A DNA stretch of 64,000 bases from Bryobacterales bacterium (lineage in GTDB: Bacteria; Acidobacteriota; Terriglobia; Bryobacterales; UBA6623): contig JAPPMG010000086.1 of assembly GCA_028819215.1 (NCBI GenBank), positions 1 through 64,000 of the forward strand, written 5' to 3'. Positions 24,336-32,825 of this stretch are shown piece by piece; position 1 is the first letter of the stretch, and each line of letters opens with the position of its first letter. Both the position numbers and the translations under genes were made by a program. The notes beneath the pieces are model-generated. The model had not been told where the DNA came from. It did not search any database and saw nothing but the letters and a program-made list of their open reading frames with translations.

Positions 24336-25511
24336 TCAGGCCCGATAGAGCTGGAACCCGGGGACGACCCTACTGATCGCACCGCTCCCCGCCGGCAGGT
24401 CCGGCTGAAGGCCCTCCTCCAAGCAGCGGAAGAACCCCAGAAGTTGTCCCACCACGGTTTCTGCGACCGCGGCCCATTCGTCGGGCAGTTCGGCTAGTCC
24501 CCGCGGGTCCACCAGCAAGTCCCCGTCTGACAGCAGCTCACCGGGAATCTCCCGTCCGACAGCCACTACGGTACCGCCGAGGCCCTTGTCCCGGATGTCC
24601 CGCAGCACGTCCAGCTGATACGCCCGTTTCGCCTGCTCGCCGGAAAAGAACAGCACTAGAAGGCAGTCTTGGCCGAACGCGCACATCGGCCCGTGCCTGA
24701 ATCCCAGCCACGATTCCGCCTGCGTCGATACACGTCCGTCGGTCATCTCCAGCATCTTCAAGGCGGATTCCCGAGCAGCCCCGAACTGGCCCCCACTTCC
24801 CAGGGCAATCATGCGGGCGAACGGCTTCCGGGCGATCTTCTCGATTCGGTCCAGCCAGCCATCGAGTAGATCCAGCCCGACGCCGACCAACGCTTCGGCA
24901 TGCCGAAGATAGGCCTTCGGGGAATCCGCGTAGCCGAGGACCAATCCCGCCAGCGCCAGGTTGGTAAAGCTGCTCGTCATGACCAGGCTTTTGTCACAGG
25001 TTCTTGGATCCAGAACTTGAACGCGGACGCGCTGCTCGACTCCCGCCCCCCACCGCTGGGCCACATTGCCGCTTGGATTGCAGGTCACCACCAGATGTTC
25101 GATGGCGGGATCTTGCTCAAGGCAAGAGGCGATCAGGGCGCTGCTCTCCGGGCTGTTTCCGGAACGCGCGAAAGAGACGATCATCAGCGGTCGCTGCGGG
25201 GGCAATAGGTCCCGCCTGGCGAGCAGCAACTCTCCGCTGCCTAGGGCCAAAGTGGCACGTCCGGTTCGGCGCTGGATCGCGGGAGCGATGCATTCTCCGA
25301 CATAGTGGGAGCTTCCCGACCCGGTCAGCACAACGAATTCGTTCCGCCGAAGCTCCTCGAGGCGCAAGCTGGCGACCGAAGCGGCAAGCTCGGCGGTTTG
25401 CTGCCAAAGCTCGGGTTGCTGACAGATCTCCGTTAGGGTATGCCGCCAACCCCGCTTGTCGGCGTCACCAGCCAAGGTGTCAAACAGGCGTCTCGTTGCG
25501 GTCGAGGTCAC
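24336..25511 (-). CDS. agaS: AgaS-like double-SIS sugar isomerase/deaminase
   Basis: A 391-residue protein with two SIS domains, matching AgaS length. VLTGSGSSHYVGE and SFARSGNSPESSA mark the first domain; ALGSGGQFGAARESALK and STQAESWLGFRHGPM the second, the latter being the conserved AgaS/GlmS-like active-site strand. AgaS converts galactosamine 6-phosphate to tagatose 6-phosphate and ammonia. GTG 25511 is used because it gives the usual AgaS N-terminus (LTEICQQPELW about 28 residues in); the frame extends to 25841 without protein-like content. It heads a minus-strand run with pfkB, two GH109 genes, a lyase and a sulfatase. Confidence 0.82.
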   Translation of the reverse strand: MTSTATRRLFDTLAGDADKRGWRHTLTEICQQPELWQQTAELAASVASLRLEELRRNEFVVLTGSGSSHYVGECIAPAIQRRTGRATLALGSGELLLARRDLLPPQRPLMIVSFARSGNSPESSALIASCLEQDPAIEHLVVTCNPSGNVAQRWGAGVEQRVRVQVLDPRTCDKSLVMTSSFTNLALAGLVLGYADSPKAYLRHAEALVGVGLDLLDGWLDRIEKIARKPFARMIALGSGGQFGAARESALKMLEMTDGRVSTQAESWLGFRHGPMCAFGQDCLLVLFFSGEQAKRAYQLDVLRDIRDKGLGGTVVAVGREIPGELLSDGDLLVDPRGLAELPDEWAAVAETVVGQLLGFFRCLEEGLQPDLPAGSGAISRVVPGFQLYRA

Positions 25512-26024
25512 ACCCTTGCTGCCGTAGCTCGATCTCGTCCACGAGGTGAGCGGCCGGCGCACCGATCGAGATCGAAGGCCGAAGTGTAGCAAAGGAGCAA
25601 CGGCGATCCGGTCCAAGCCGCGGACGCGACGGGCAGGCGTTTCCCGATACGATTCCGGTTCGCCGAGGCGGCCGTCGGATCCGCGCATCCCAAACGTCGC
25701 GCCACGGATCGCCCCTAGTGCATCCCGTGCGCCACGCCGAATCGGTGCCTGTTTTGGCGCGCTGCCTGACGGCTGAGTAGTCTCCGACGGATGCGCCCCG
25801 TAGCTAGGAGAGCCCTGAATCGACTGCGACGACTCGGGCAAGCGGATGGAGTGATGGCCCGCACTCGCACTCCGGTGCCCAGTGGCGGACCAGCACTCGA
25901 AGCAGCAAGGGCTGCCATGCTACCTTGCGAGGTTCGAAGGGATCTCGGAGCCATAGGGGGAGCGAATGCCGGAAATGGGTCGTGGCTCCGGAATGCTGCC
26001 GTTCGAGGTCTGAACTGCGGACAC
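25512..26024. other. Divergent intergenic region, agaS/PFK
   Basis: About 510 nt between the divergent agaS-like and phosphofructokinase-like genes. It should hold both promoters and possibly a regulator site. I saw no convincing promoter, palindrome or small gene; the open frames present are out-of-frame extensions. Confidence 0.4.
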
Positions 26025-27203
26025 ATGCCAAGCGAATCACGAGGAATGGTCGTCCATAGCGGAGGCCCGACCGCAGTTCTCAACGCCAGCCTTGCCGGAA
26101 TCATCGAGGCTTGGGCCCAAACCCCGCGGACGGGCTCACTGTTCGGAGCGCGTTTCGGGGTTCAGGGGCTGGTTGCTGGCGATTGGATCGACTTGTCGGG
26201 TGCGGACGCCGAAGCGGTCCGAGCCCTGCGCGCTGCTCCCGGCTCTGCGATTGGATCGAGCCGGATCCAGCTCACCGAAGCGGCAGCCGAGGGGCTGCTC
26301 TCTGAACTGCGCCGAAAGCGCGTCGACTGCCTCTTCTACACCGGGGGCAACGGCTCGATGGGAACCGCGTGGATGCTTGCTCAACTCGCCGAACGTGAGC
26401 ACCCCGAGCTGCGCGTCATCGGAGTCCCAAAGACCGTCGACAACGACCTGATGGTCACCGATCACTCGCCCGGGTACGGCTCGGCAGCTCGCTTCTATGC
26501 CCTCGCCGTGCGTGACATGGGGGAGGACAACCGAGCCTTGCGGTCCCCGGTGACGGTCGTCGAGGCGATCGGGCGCAACGCGGGCTGGGTGGCGGGAGCG
26601 ACCGCGTTGGCGCGGCAGGATCCCGATGACGCTCCCCACCTCATCTATCTGCCTGAGCGCCCGCCGACGATCGAGAGGATCTGCCAAGACGTAGCGAGCC
26701 GAGTCGAACGGCTAGGCCGCGCCGTGGTCGTAGCCTGCGAGGGCCTGCGCGACCCGGCAGGTCATCCCTTCGGCGCAGCGCTCGATCGGGCGGGGAGCGC
26801 CCAGCACGAGCTGGCACGCAACCTCGGCCACGTTGTGGCAGAGGGGATTTCCTCCATTACCGGCCTGCGAGCGCGTTCAGAGAAACCCGGCCTGCTCGGT
26901 CGGTCATGCTCGTTCGCGGTCTCGGCCAGCGACGCCGAGGAGTCCTACCGCTGCGGGAGGGCTGCCGTGGAGGCCGCGGCCGCCGGATGCGGCGCTGCGA
27001 TGGTTGCGCTTCGACGCGTCTCGTCGGACCCGTACAGCTGCGAGACGTTTCTAGCCCCGCTAGCGTCGGTTGCGAACGCGGAGCGGCTCGTGCCGGATGC
27101 TTGGATCGATCCATCCGGGTCGGACGTGACCCCCGATTTCGTCGAATACGTGAGGCCGCTAGCGAGTCCGATCGAAGGCCGCTCCAAGCTCGGAGCAATC
27201 TGA
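26025..27203 (+). CDS. Phosphofructokinase-family kinase with mixed ATP/PPi signature
   Basis: A 392-residue PFK. VVHSGGPTAVLN (9-20) is the N-terminal nucleotide loop, GGNGSMGTA (107-115) the phosphate-donor loop, and PKTVDNDL (135-142) carries the catalytic Asp (D139). E. coli ATP-PFK has GGDGS and PGTIDND; PPi-PFKs have GGDDS and PKTIDND. Here the Gly is ATP-like, the Lys is PPi-like and the Mg-binding Asp is Asn. It is divergent from agaS, so tagatose 6-phosphate is as plausible a substrate as fructose 6-phosphate. ATG 26025 is used; ATG 26046 is possible but places the loop at the extreme N-terminus. Confidence 0.85.
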   Translation: MPSESRGMVVHSGGPTAVLNASLAGIIEAWAQTPRTGSLFGARFGVQGLVAGDWIDLSGADAEAVRALRAAPGSAIGSSRIQLTEAAAEGLLSELRRKRVDCLFYTGGNGSMGTAWMLAQLAEREHPELRVIGVPKTVDNDLMVTDHSPGYGSAARFYALAVRDMGEDNRALRSPVTVVEAIGRNAGWVAGATALARQDPDDAPHLIYLPERPPTIERICQDVASRVERLGRAVVVACEGLRDPAGHPFGAALDRAGSAQHELARNLGHVVAEGISSITGLRARSEKPGLLGRSCSFAVSASDAEESYRCGRAAVEAAAAGCGAAMVALRRVSSDPYSCETFLAPLASVANAERLVPDAWIDPSGSDVTPDFVEYVRPLASPIEGRSKLGAI

Positions 27204-27472
27204 CCCGCCTCGTGGCTGGCGTCGGGATTCAGCGCCGACAGGCTGACCCCTGCGGCGTCGTATCTCGGCGGGCTGGGGTTTACAATCATTCGTCGAGCGA
27301 ACCTCTGGACAACCATGGGAAAGCGGCCGTCCTGCGGGACTTCGCGAGCCTTTCGGCTAGCCCGCTCCGGGAGACCGCAGCGGACGCCGCGTGACGATCG
27401 ACGCCCTATCCGGCGCGATCGGCATCGCCCTGCCGACCCAGAGGCATCCGAACAGCCGAGGAGGCAACTCAA

Positions 27473-28708
27473 ATGTCCCAATCTCGCCGGTCCTTCTTGC
27501 GCGCGGGAGCCGCCGCGGGCGCGCTCTCAGCCGCCTGCTCGCAGCCGCAGCCGGAGACGACTGACGGAACGGCGCCCGCCGCCCAGCTGGCTCTTGCAGA
27601 CTACCAGCCGAGGAGCATGCTCGTGGTCGAAGAGAACGTAGTCGCGTCGGCGCGCTATCCGGCAATCGACATGCACACCCACGTCTCGTCGGTGTTCCGG
27701 CGAGAGCCCGGACCCGACGATGCCCTGCAAGGGACTGCCGCGGACCGTCTCCAGCAAATCCGCCAGTGGATGGACGAGCTCAATCTCCAGACACTCGTCA
27801 ATCTGACCGGCGGGGCTGGAGACGACCTCCAGCGCACCGTCGCTGAGATGGTGGAGCAGCACCCTAGCCGGTTGGTCACGTGCACGGTCCCGACCTATGG
27901 CCGGCTCAGCGAGCCGGGCTACCCCGAGTGGCAGGCCGAGGAATTGGCCCGCGCCAAGGAGCAGGGAGCGATCGGCCTCAAGATCTTGAAGACCCTCGGG
28001 CTCTACCTGCGCGAGGGCGGCTTTCGCGAATCCGAGCGGGAGGCGGGGCAGCGGGGTCCACTGGTGAAGATCGACGACCCGCGTTTCGACCCGATGTGGG
28101 ACGCCGCCGGACAGCTCGGGTTCCCGGTCTTCATCCACGTCGCCGACCCCGATGCCTTCTTCATTCCGACCGACCGGTTCAACGAGCGCTGGGAGGAGCT
28201 GGGCAATCACCCCGACTGGTCGTTCTACGGAGAGGACTTCCCGGCGAAGGAGGAATTGCTCGCCGCCCGCAACCGGGTCATCGAGCGGCACCCGGACACC
28301 ACGTTCATCGGCCTTCACGTGGCGAACCGCCCGGAGAATCTCGACGAGGTCTCATCCTGGCTCGACAGGTACCCCAACCTGCACGTTGAGATCGGTGCCC
28401 GCCTCGGCGAGCTCGGCCGCCAGCCGCGACGGGCGCGGAGGTTCTTCGAGGACTACTCGGACCGTGTCCTGTTCGGCACTGACGCCTCGCCGAACGGAAC
28501 TTCCGTGCCACAGCAAGATCTGGAGCCGGAGATGTTCCGCTGCTATTTCCGGTTCCTGGAGACCCTCGACGAGTACTTCGATTACTCGCCCGCACCGACG
28601 CCGCCGCAAGGCCGGTGGAAGATCTATGGCATCGGCCTGCCCGACGAGATTCTCAAGAAGGTGTACCACGACAACGCCGCGCGGATTCTCGGGCTGCCGT
28701 TGACGTAG
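27473..28708 (+). CDS. Tat-exported lipoprotein of the amidohydrolase (COG2159) family
   Basis: A 411-residue metal-dependent hydrolase. SRRSFLRAGAAAGALSAAC is a twin-arginine leader ending in a lipobox (C22), so it is anchored outside the cytoplasmic membrane. AIDMHTH (65-70) gives the first two metal ligands; PVFIHVADP, TFIGLHVAN and VLFGTDASP supply the later His and Asp ligands of the amidohydrolase barrel. ACMSD-like decarboxylases and hydrolases share this layout; the reaction is unknown. AGGAGG lies 8 nt before ATG 27473. A TACAAT box at 27281 could start a transcript with a long leader. Confidence 0.88.
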   Translation: MSQSRRSFLRAGAAAGALSAACSQPQPETTDGTAPAAQLALADYQPRSMLVVEENVVASARYPAIDMHTHVSSVFRREPGPDDALQGTAADRLQQIRQWMDELNLQTLVNLTGGAGDDLQRTVAEMVEQHPSRLVTCTVPTYGRLSEPGYPEWQAEELARAKEQGAIGLKILKTLGLYLREGGFRESEREAGQRGPLVKIDDPRFDPMWDAAGQLGFPVFIHVADPDAFFIPTDRFNERWEELGNHPDWSFYGEDFPAKEELLAARNRVIERHPDTTFIGLHVANRPENLDEVSSWLDRYPNLHVEIGARLGELGRQPRRARRFFEDYSDRVLFGTDASPNGTSVPQQDLEPEMFRCYFRFLETLDEYFDYSPAPTPPQGRWKIYGIGLPDEILKKVYHDNAARILGLPLT

Positions 28709-28841
28709 GACCCGAGCGAGTTTCGTGTCTTGCTCAGGTCTGCGAAAGCACGGCTCGCTGACCAACCCACCTTGGATCTCGGCGTCTTCATTGGTGCGAC
28801 TGTACGGCGCGTCTGAAACGGCGTAGACTAGCGATGGGTCG

Positions 28842-31190
28842 ATGAAGTCCCTCCCGATCCTGCTTCTGGCCGCGGCGAGTTCGCTCAACGCTGTTGATTT
28901 TGACCGCGACGTTCAGCCGCTGCTGGCCGCCAAGTGCTTGGGCTGCCACAACGAGAAACTCCAGACCGCAGGCTTGGTACTCGAATCGCGCGAGACGGTG
29001 CTAAGTGGCGGAGGCCGTGGCGCGGCGATCGTTCCGGGCGAGCCAGACGAGAGCTTGTTGCTCCGCGCGGTGCGCCATGATGGCGAGCTGAAGATGCCTC
29101 CGGGCGGCCGGCTCGCCGAGTCGGAGATTCAGCTCCTGAGCGACTGGATTCGCGACGGCGCCGCCTGGAGCGCGGGGGCTGCAGCGCCGCGAGGCCGCCA
29201 TTGGGCCTTCGCACCACCCGAGCGCCCCGAGCGTCCAGCCGTATCCAATCCCGGCTGGAATCGTACGGCGGTAGACGAGTTCATCTTGGCGCGGCTGGAG
29301 CGCGAGGGAATCCAGCCATCTCCTCCCGCCTCGAAACAGACTTTGATCCGGCGCGCCTATCTCGACGTGATCGGCCTGCCTCCGGCACCGGAGGAGGTTG
29401 AGGCCTTCTTCAAGGACGAGCGTGCCGAAGCCTGGAGCGAGGTGGTCGAGCGCTTGCTGGCATCGCGGCATTTCGGCGAACGCTGGGGCCGCCGCTGGCT
29501 TGATCAGGCGCGTTATGCCGATTCGGACGGAGGCAGCCGCGACGAGCCGCGCCACATCTGGCGCTACCGCGACTGGGTGATCGATTCGCTCAACCGCGAT
29601 CAGCCGTTCGATCAGTTCGTCGTCGAGCAGCTCGCTGGCGATCTGCTCGAAAATCCCCGCCCGGACCAGGTCATTGCGACGGGATTCAACCGCAATACCC
29701 TGCTGCAGATCGAGGCCGGCACCGACCGTGAGCAGTACCGCGTCGAGATGGTCTACGACCGAGTCGACACGATGGGCACGGTGTTCCTAGGGCTGTCAGT
29801 CGGCTGCGCCCGCTGCCACGATCACAAGTTTGACCCCATTTCGCATCGGGAGTACTTCCGTCTCTTCGCGTTTTTTAACAGTACTGACGACTGGGACGAT
29901 TCGCGTCCCCGCTTCCGTCAGCGCTCGATCAACAATTTGCACGAGGTCCACGCTCCCCTGCTCGAGTTCGGCTCGCCCGCAGAGATCGCCCGCCGCGACG
30001 CGATTCGTGCCCAGATAGTGGCGCTTGAGAACGAGTTGGTCGCTTATCGCGGGAATGCAATACCCGCCAAGGGCGACCCAGGACTCGTGGAGCGCGAACG
30101 TCTGATCGATCAGCTCGTCCGCTCGATGCCGCGAATTGATTCGACGATGGTGATGCGGGAGCTCGACGAGCCGCGCGAGACGTTCGTCCACGAGAGCGGG
30201 AATTTTCTGAATCCCGGGGAACGGGTCGTGCCCGGCGCATTGGCGGCGCTGCATCCGTTCGAGGGCCGTGAGAACCCCAACCGCCTTGATCTAGCGCGTT
30301 GGCTGGTTGATCGCAAGAACCCCCTGACGGCACGCGTGGCGGTCAACCGCATCTGGCAGGAGTACTTCGGCCTGGGAATCGTCGAGACGGAGAACGATTT
30401 CGGAACGCAGGGTTCGCCACCGGTGCATCCGGAACTGCTCGATTGGCTGGCTGTCGAATTCATGGAGAGCGGCTGGAGCCGCAAGGCGATTCACCGGCAG
30501 ATCCTGAATTCGGCCGCGTACCGCCAATCCTCGCGCTCGCGGGCCGACGTCGAAGAACGCGACCCGCGGAACCGCTTGCTGGCGCGCCAGAATCGGCTGC
30601 GTCTCGACGCGGAAATCGTGCGAGATGTCGGCCTGAGCGTCAGCGGCTTGCTGACGCCCACGATTGGCGGGCCGGGCGCCTACCCGCCGCAGCCGGAGAC
30701 GGCGATGCTCGCCAGCCAGGTCAAGAAGTCCTGGGAGCCTTCCGAAGGCGAGGGCCGCTTCCGCCGCGGCATGTATACCTTTTTCTGGCGCGTCACGCCG
30801 CATCCGGCGTTGATGGTTTTTGATCGTCCGGATTCGAACATAGCTTGCACCAGGCGCACCCGCTCGAACACTCCGCTGCAGGCGCTGACGCTGCTCAACG
30901 ACACGGCCTTTCACGAGTTCTATCAGGCCTTCGCCCGCCGGTTGCTCGAGACTCCGCAAGACGACCGCATCGAGCGGGCCTTCGAGCTGGCGGTCTCGCG
31001 TCGGCCGGACGCTCGTGAGGTCGCCGTAATTCAACGACTGGTCGCCAACGAGCGCGACGCGCTGCAAACGAAACCTGCCGAGGCCAAGCTGTTGGCCTCG
31101 GACGGCGCGGAACGTCCGATCGAGCTCGCGGCCTGGACGTCGGTCGCGCGCGCGCTGATGAACACGGACGAATTCATCACCCGGGAGTGA
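28842..31190 (+). CDS. PSCyt1/DUF1549/DUF1553 secreted cytochrome-like protein
   Basis: A 782-residue exported protein. A signal peptide precedes a Planctomycete-type cytochrome C (PSCyt1) domain with CLGCH (32-36) and the likely axial Met in ELKMPPGG. DUF1549 follows (ERWGRRWLDQARYADSDGG), with a second CARCH at about 323-327 (CARCHDHKFDPI), then DUF1553 (RTRSNTPLQALTLLND). The family is abundant in Planctomycetes and Solibacter-type Acidobacteria, always with DUF1501, and is associated with polysaccharide turnover; its biochemical role is unsettled. TAGACT ends 12 nt before ATG 28842 and no Shine-Dalgarno is seen, suggesting a short leader. Confidence 0.92.
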   Translation: MKSLPILLLAAASSLNAVDFDRDVQPLLAAKCLGCHNEKLQTAGLVLESRETVLSGGGRGAAIVPGEPDESLLLRAVRHDGELKMPPGGRLAESEIQLLSDWIRDGAAWSAGAAAPRGRHWAFAPPERPERPAVSNPGWNRTAVDEFILARLEREGIQPSPPASKQTLIRRAYLDVIGLPPAPEEVEAFFKDERAEAWSEVVERLLASRHFGERWGRRWLDQARYADSDGGSRDEPRHIWRYRDWVIDSLNRDQPFDQFVVEQLAGDLLENPRPDQVIATGFNRNTLLQIEAGTDREQYRVEMVYDRVDTMGTVFLGLSVGCARCHDHKFDPISHREYFRLFAFFNSTDDWDDSRPRFRQRSINNLHEVHAPLLEFGSPAEIARRDAIRAQIVALENELVAYRGNAIPAKGDPGLVERERLIDQLVRSMPRIDSTMVMRELDEPRETFVHESGNFLNPGERVVPGALAALHPFEGRENPNRLDLARWLVDRKNPLTARVAVNRIWQEYFGLGIVETENDFGTQGSPPVHPELLDWLAVEFMESGWSRKAIHRQILNSAAYRQSSRSRADVEERDPRNRLLARQNRLRLDAEIVRDVGLSVSGLLTPTIGGPGAYPPQPETAMLASQVKKSWEPSEGEGRFRRGMYTFFWRVTPHPALMVFDRPDSNIACTRRTRSNTPLQALTLLNDTAFHEFYQAFARRLLETPQDDRIERAFELAVSRRPDAREVAVIQRLVANERDALQTKPAEAKLLASDGAERPIELAAWTSVARALMNTDEFITRE

Positions 31191-31193
31191 ACC

Positions 31194-32627
31194 ATGCACC
31201 TCAAGCGTCGAGACCTGCTTGCCCGAACCCGTCGACATTTCTTCCGCGACTGCGGAGTCGGCGTTGGAAGGATCGCCCTTGCGTCGTTGCTAGCGGATTC
31301 GCTGCCGGCAGCGCCGCGCGCCGAGGTCAACCCGCTGGCGCCCATCAAGCCTCACTTCGAGCCCAAGGCGAAGAGCGTCATCTACCTGTTCATGGCGGGC
31401 GCGCCGAGCCAGCTCGACCTCTTCGACGAGAAGCCCAAGCTGAGCGAGTTCGACGGCCAACCGCCGCCGCCATCGCTGATGGACGGCAAGCGCTTCGCCT
31501 TCATGGAACGGATGAGCGAGGCCAAGCTGTTCGGCTCGCCCTGGGGATTCAAGTCCTACGGCCACAGTGGCACGCGGGTCTCGGACCTGCTTCCCCACCT
31601 CGGCTCGGTGATTGACGAGATTGCGGTCATCAAGTCCCTGCGGACGGAGAACTTTAACCACGCGCCGGCGAAGATCTTCGCGCACACCGGATCCGTCATC
31701 GCTGGGCGGCCGAGCCTCGGGGCGTGGCTGACCTACGGCCTCGGCAGCGAGGCGAACGACCTGCCCGGATTCGTCGTGCTGCAGAGCGGCCCGCGCGGCC
31801 CTCGCAACGGCCCGATCATTTGGGGCAGCGGCTTTCTGCCTTCGACGTACCAAGCAACGCCCTTCATGCCCGGGCCGGAGCCGATCTTCAACCTCGCGAG
31901 CCGGCCGGGCGTGACGCACGAGCGACAGGAACGCACACTGCGGGCGATTCGCGAGCTCAACGAGATGCGGCTGGACGAGACCGGCGACCGCGAGATCGCG
32001 ACGCGGATCGCATCCTATGAAATGGCTTACCGCATGCAGACCGGCGGGACCGAACTGATGGATCTTTCGGGCGAATCTGATTTGACGCTCGAGATGTATG
32101 GAGCGAAGCCCGGAGAGGCGTCGTTTGCGAACAATTGCTTGCTTGCCCGGCGGCTGGTCGAGCGCGGCGTGCGCTGCGTGCAACTCTACCACACCGAGTG
32201 GGACCACCATCAGAACCTGGTCAAGGGCCATGAGAAGTCCGCAGGCGAGGTCGACCGCCCGTCAGCGGCGTTGATTCGCGACCTGAAGCAGCGCGGCCTG
32301 CTCGACCAGACCCTCGTGGTCTGGAGCGGCGAATTCGGGCGGACGCCGATGGCCGAGGGCGGCTTGGCGACGATCGGCCGCAACCACCACATCGACGCCT
32401 ACACAGGCTGGATGGCCGGCGGCGGCGTCAAGGGTGGCCAGACCATCGGCGCGACCGACGAACTCGGCTTCCACATAGTCGAAGGCGAGGTCCACGTCCA
32501 CGATCTGCACGCGACGATCTTGCACTTGATGGGCCTGGACCACGAGAGGCTGACATTCCGCTTCCAGGGGCGCGAGTTCCGGCTGACTGACGTGGCGGGC
32601 CGCATCGTTAAGAAGGCGCTGGCGTGA
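31194..32627 (+). CDS. DUF1501 exported protein
   Basis: A 477-residue member of DUF1501, an alkaline-phosphatase/sulfatase-like fold found beside PSCyt1 proteins. The N-terminus has twin arginines and a hydrophobic stretch (RRHFFRDCGVGVGRIALASL), consistent with Tat export. AKSVIYLFMAGAPSQLDLFD is the typical first strand and loop, and VVWSGEFGRTPMAEGG with NHHIDAYTGWMAGGGVKGG are signature C-terminal blocks. It begins 3 nt after the PSCyt1 stop, so the two are co-transcribed. Function is not established; a partner of the cytochrome protein in an exported complex is likely. Confidence 0.92.
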   Translation: MHLKRRDLLARTRRHFFRDCGVGVGRIALASLLADSLPAAPRAEVNPLAPIKPHFEPKAKSVIYLFMAGAPSQLDLFDEKPKLSEFDGQPPPPSLMDGKRFAFMERMSEAKLFGSPWGFKSYGHSGTRVSDLLPHLGSVIDEIAVIKSLRTENFNHAPAKIFAHTGSVIAGRPSLGAWLTYGLGSEANDLPGFVVLQSGPRGPRNGPIIWGSGFLPSTYQATPFMPGPEPIFNLASRPGVTHERQERTLRAIRELNEMRLDETGDREIATRIASYEMAYRMQTGGTELMDLSGESDLTLEMYGAKPGEASFANNCLLARRLVERGVRCVQLYHTEWDHHQNLVKGHEKSAGEVDRPSAALIRDLKQRGLLDQTLVVWSGEFGRTPMAEGGLATIGRNHHIDAYTGWMAGGGVKGGQTIGATDELGFHIVEGEVHVHDLHATILHLMGLDHERLTFRFQGREFRLTDVAGRIVKKALA

Positions 32628-32825
32628 AGCCACGCACTGCGGCGGCCCGGCCCGACGGTCGGCCATCCGCTGCGGATGGTCGAGGCAGTGAGCATAAGCT
32701 CTGTTGTCCTTACCGAATGCGGCCTCGCCACTGACAGCATTTCGGAGACGCAAGCAGGGAGTCGGGCGGGCTTGAGGAACCGCGACTCGCAGAGCCGGAT
32801 CTAGCGTTCCAATAGGCCAGCGCTG

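Noticed and set aside
32628-32825. GC-rich inverted segments between DUF1501 and the second sulfatase as a terminator
   Set aside because: No stable stem followed by a T-run could be identified by eye.
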